A stretch of 64,000 bases of DNA from Micropterix aruncella (taxonomy: Eukaryota; Arthropoda; Insecta; Lepidoptera; Micropterigidae). The position numbers were made by a program, and so were the translations under genes. Where the stretch lies: positions 3,461,625-3,525,624 of the forward strand of contig OX155972.1 in the NCBI GenBank assembly GCA_944548615.1. The letters are read 5' to 3'. The stretch's first letter is position 1. Every line of letters starts with the position of its first letter. The notes under the pieces were generated by a model. That model did not search any database. It was given only the letters and a program-made list of their open reading frames with translations, and was not told the origin of the DNA. Shown here one piece after another: positions 61,515 through 64,000 of the stretch.

Positions 61515-61735
61515 AAATCCCTAAGGGATCGAAAAGGTATTGTTTTTCAGTTTTCTTAATATCTCCTAATCCCGATTGAATATCAGATCGGTTTTATTCA
61601 AAAAAGATTTATGAAATTAATACCTAGAAATTATATTTAAATTTTTTCCCTAAACATCTCTTTAAGGGAATAATCGAGGTTGAAGTGATCAAAAAGCGGA
61701 TTTTTGCGGTTTTCTTAATATCTTAATCCCGGTTA
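61515..61735. repeat. Right member of the 230-bp direct repeat pair
   Basis: Same content and order as 59727-59960 with scattered differences and a 9-bp deletion (ACGATAAAC region). Confidence 0.75.
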
Positions 61736-61744
61736 AACATCATT

Positions 61745-61865
61745 GCAGAAAGTCACATGTGCCACATCTCAAAACAGAGAAATATGGCCTAAGTACTACG
61801 TGACTGCCAACTCATTGTTTGGGATGAGAGCACCATGGCGCACAAGGGGGTTTTAAAGCACTAAG
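61745..61865 (+). pseudogene. Helitron helicase fragment (Walker B region)
   Basis: A short stretch translates to L-R-D-C-Q-L-I-V-W-D-E-S-T-M-A-H-K, the same segment as I-I-I-W-D-E-C-T-M-A-H-K-H in the intact RepHel, with stops nearby. Isolated relic. Confidence 0.8.
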
Positions 61866-62629
61866 CAGAATTGGGCTGGGATTTTTGTTAGTCAATCTTT
61901 TACCAAAATATTCGGTGTTTTTGTTAGCTAATCTTTTACCTATTTATGTAGTTGATATTTAAACATTAATAATATTTGCCATTCACCTAACCACGGCAAA
62001 CTACCTATTTATTTAATCTACATATGGTATTTTGTATTGTAAATAAGATAACAATATAAAAATGTTGAATGCTAAATGATAAATGATAAGATGTGCGTGT
62101 CATAGATAGGACTGTCATAGTCCTGAATACCGCGAATGTCGCCGCTATTGGGTCATTTTTCCCGACTTCCCGATAAACAATAAAATGTCCCGATTCTGCG
62201 CAAATCGCACAACGAATGAATGAATGACAAGTAAATATATTAAAAAGAATACAGGAAGTGAAATATTGTATTTATTATTTTTTCTTTTTTGCTCCCCTAT
62301 ATGCTCGGCGGTACCGTGGAGTGGGGTGAGATTGATTTTGCTGGTTGAAACTGGAACATTTATTTTTATTTATATTTCTCACTAATGGCAGTTTTCGGTT
62401 TTTATTTTTACATAATAGCAATACAGAATAGTACCTAGCCCCCGGATTCTGAAGCAACGACATGTACGATTGTCGTCACTCGTAGCGGGAGCTGAAGGCT
62501 TTATCGTATGTTGACATACTGTATATTACGGCACTGCGTTTAGGTGGCTGATCGATGTTAATCAATAGTATAAGATAATAGTAAAAACGCATTTTTAAAA
62601 CAAGCTTTAATTAAAATGCTCTGTCTTGA
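61866..62629. other. Intergenic stretch, nothing recognised
   Basis: AT-rich; no coding signal in either strand beyond chance frames. Confidence 0.4.
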
Positions 62630-62895
62630 GCCAACCCTGGGTGCAGCAGCCACATCATAGTGAAACTTAGAACGGGCTAATATAATTGAATACGTATACA
62701 AAATTTGGTGTCTGCGCTGTTGACCGTTGAGGAGTCTCCTCGTCGGAAGCTAACCCTGGGATACGCAGGAAGCCATGGCATGATGCAACTTAGAACGGGC
62801 CATCATCATTGAATGCGTATACAAATTTGAGTGTCTGTGCTGTTGATCGCTGAGGAGTCTCCTCGTCGGGAGTCAATCCTAGGTGCAGATCCCAG
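62630..62895. repeat. Tandem repeat of about 120 bp, second block
   Basis: Three units share TGTTGACCGTTGAGGAGTCT-like text, AACCCTGGG and AATGCGTATACAAA; same family as 56035-56300. Confidence 0.72.
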
Positions 62896-62907
62896 CGAAA
62901 ATCCTGG

Positions 62908-63557
62908 GGGCGTTAATGGACCCTTGCTGAGTTGGCCACGAAGACCCATTCTGTTCAGGGTTGGTCACACTCACGGGTCAACACCTATCCGACGGCCTCC
63001 ACGCATGAAGTGCGAGCCTGGGTAGGACTCTGACCCTATGGTTAGTTTCCCATGGGAATCAACCTTCTGGCGCTCCTGGACGGTCTGCGCACCGTGCGAC
63101 GTAAGCCAATCGACTGTGCACTCTGACTAACAGTCGGGGGAGACTGGAAGCAGTACTGTTTCCTATAGAGCGGGGGTAGTTGCGGACCTTACGGCTACTG
63201 CTCTTGTAACGACAATCGGCTACCCGATCCTGGGTCAAGAGCCGGGCAAAGGACGCCGTGGTCCGCGATAGATTCGGTTTATACCGTTTCACCGCTTCGT
63301 AAGGGAGAGGACCGCGCAAGCGCCCTCGAACTCGTAACCAGTCGAGAGACTGGAATAATCTGGTCGCAATTGGAAGTAAGAGCGTGAGTGTAATACCTGG
63401 TTCTCGCAGATAAGGCGTTGGCCTCTTACGGGCATGTGGCGGAGCTTGACGGCGGACTGTTTTGTCCAAGTCTTCTACGTTCACTTCACGGGAGATAGAA
63501 CGACCAATCGTTAAAACTTCCTGAGGTGACGGGTTTGCCCGTTGTAGTTGACAACTT
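62908..63557 (+). mobile_element. GR element copy, plus orientation, nearly full length
   Basis: It runs from GGGGGCGTTAATGGACCC to GTTGTAGTTGACAACTTTAG with all GR blocks in order. Compared with the reference it has a short deletion after GAGCGTGAGTGTAA. Confidence 0.83.
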
Positions 63558-63911
63558 TAGTTGTCATTTGTACTGGCATTGGATAAATTTTTAGCTTTTC
63601 TAAAACACTTTAGGGTACTACCATTGATTATAGTGTAATTACACTATAAAATCAATGGCACTACTAATGAAAATTACACTTTACTGTACACCAGCGCCAG
63701 GTGTACCGGAATATGCCTGCTTTCTTTACCCCGGCATTCTATGGCCAAAATACTGTATCAGAAGTACTGTACTGTATCAGAAGTACTGTACTGTATCTGA
63801 TCTAAAAGTATCAGCTTTTCCAAGACTCTTGCACTTTTTTGTCGCTTGCTCCCCAACATATATTATGTATTTGGTGTTTGTGGTTTCGACCGATATTCGT
63901 AATATTGTCGA
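63558..63911. other. Intergenic stretch with a hairpin and a short tandem repeat
   Basis: CCATTGATTATAGTGTAA (63622-63639) pairs with TTACACTATAAAATCAATGG (63640-63659) as a near-perfect 18-bp-stem hairpin with no loop. A unit TATCAGAAGTACTGTACTG is repeated at 63757-63795. Confidence 0.6.
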
Positions 63912-64000
63912 CTAGCTGACCCGTGCGCACTTCGTTGGGCGGTAAAACTTCTTACCTGTGATGAAATTATGAGTGTGATTCGGTTAGTACTGAGTGCTAT
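63912..64000 (-). mobile_element. Helitron 3' end, minus orientation, running off the window
   Basis: CTAGCTGACCCGTGCGCACT followed by TCGTTGGGCGG is the reverse complement of a Helitron 3' terminus (GGGTCAGCTAG). The body of the element would extend to the right of the window. Confidence 0.65.

Noticed and set aside
59727..61735. LTR retrotransposon
   Set aside because: The 230-bp direct repeats lack recognisable gag/pol between them, and I saw no primer binding site, so I kept it only as a repeat pair.

Overview
This is a eukaryotic, very probably insect and most likely lepidopteran, genomic window. Host genes are broken into small exons with GT-AG introns and lie in AT-rich DNA crowded with mobile elements. 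The Helitron ends (5' TC, 3' hairpin plus GGGTCAGCTAG), the R1-clade, CR1/Jockey-like and hAT remnants, and the very long (TA)n tracts all fit Lepidoptera. The species assignment is inference.

Host genes. (1) Positions 173-2025 (+) hold the last two exons of an acid-lipase-type alpha/beta hydrolase that starts left of the window. (2) On the minus strand, from 55167 down to 24442, I can chain nine exons with consensus splice sites and matching phases: a signal-peptide exon, an acidic Tyr-rich segment plus CUB domain, a further ectodomain, a transmembrane helix and an acidic cytoplasmic tail. (3) Further down the same strand, three more phase-compatible exons (17169-17031, 14003-13812, 11571-11500) encode the N-terminal half of an inward-rectifier potassium channel (Kir): pre-M1 segment, M1, pore helix and the selectivity filter T-S-I-G-F-G. 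The last CUB-gene exon ends in phase 2 at a GTAAGT donor with no stop. The first Kir exon has no ATG of its own and needs exactly that phase. The simplest reading is one transcript joining a CUB receptor-like protein to a Kir channel, which would be novel. Two neighbouring genes with one missing Kir 5' exon remain possible. The cytoplasmic half of the channel was not found.

Mobile elements. A structurally complete Helitron (2866-8511) carries an intact Rep/helicase gene with one short intron. Two non-autonomous Helitrons, a further Helitron-like element and several helicase or terminal relics are scattered about. A GC-rich element of about 650 bp, here called GR, recurs in at least ten places. 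It has 14-bp target-site duplications and 5' truncation, so it behaves like a retroposon. An R1-clade LINE inserts into one particular site within GR (17749-19148, and again at 53021-54893). Other elements are a hAT relic, TTAA-flanked, AACACGC-ended and other MITEs, several CR1/Jockey-like LINE 3' ends, and palindromic fold-back elements sitting in (TA)n tracts. A two-exon OTU-protease gene (46282-44326, minus) lies between copies of a long-inverted-repeat element; it looks like the N-terminal part of a Helitron2/Helentron-type protein.

The rest is intron or intergenic sequence with microsatellites ((TA)n, (TC)n) and minisatellites. No tRNA, rRNA, CRISPR array or bacterial-type operon was recognised.
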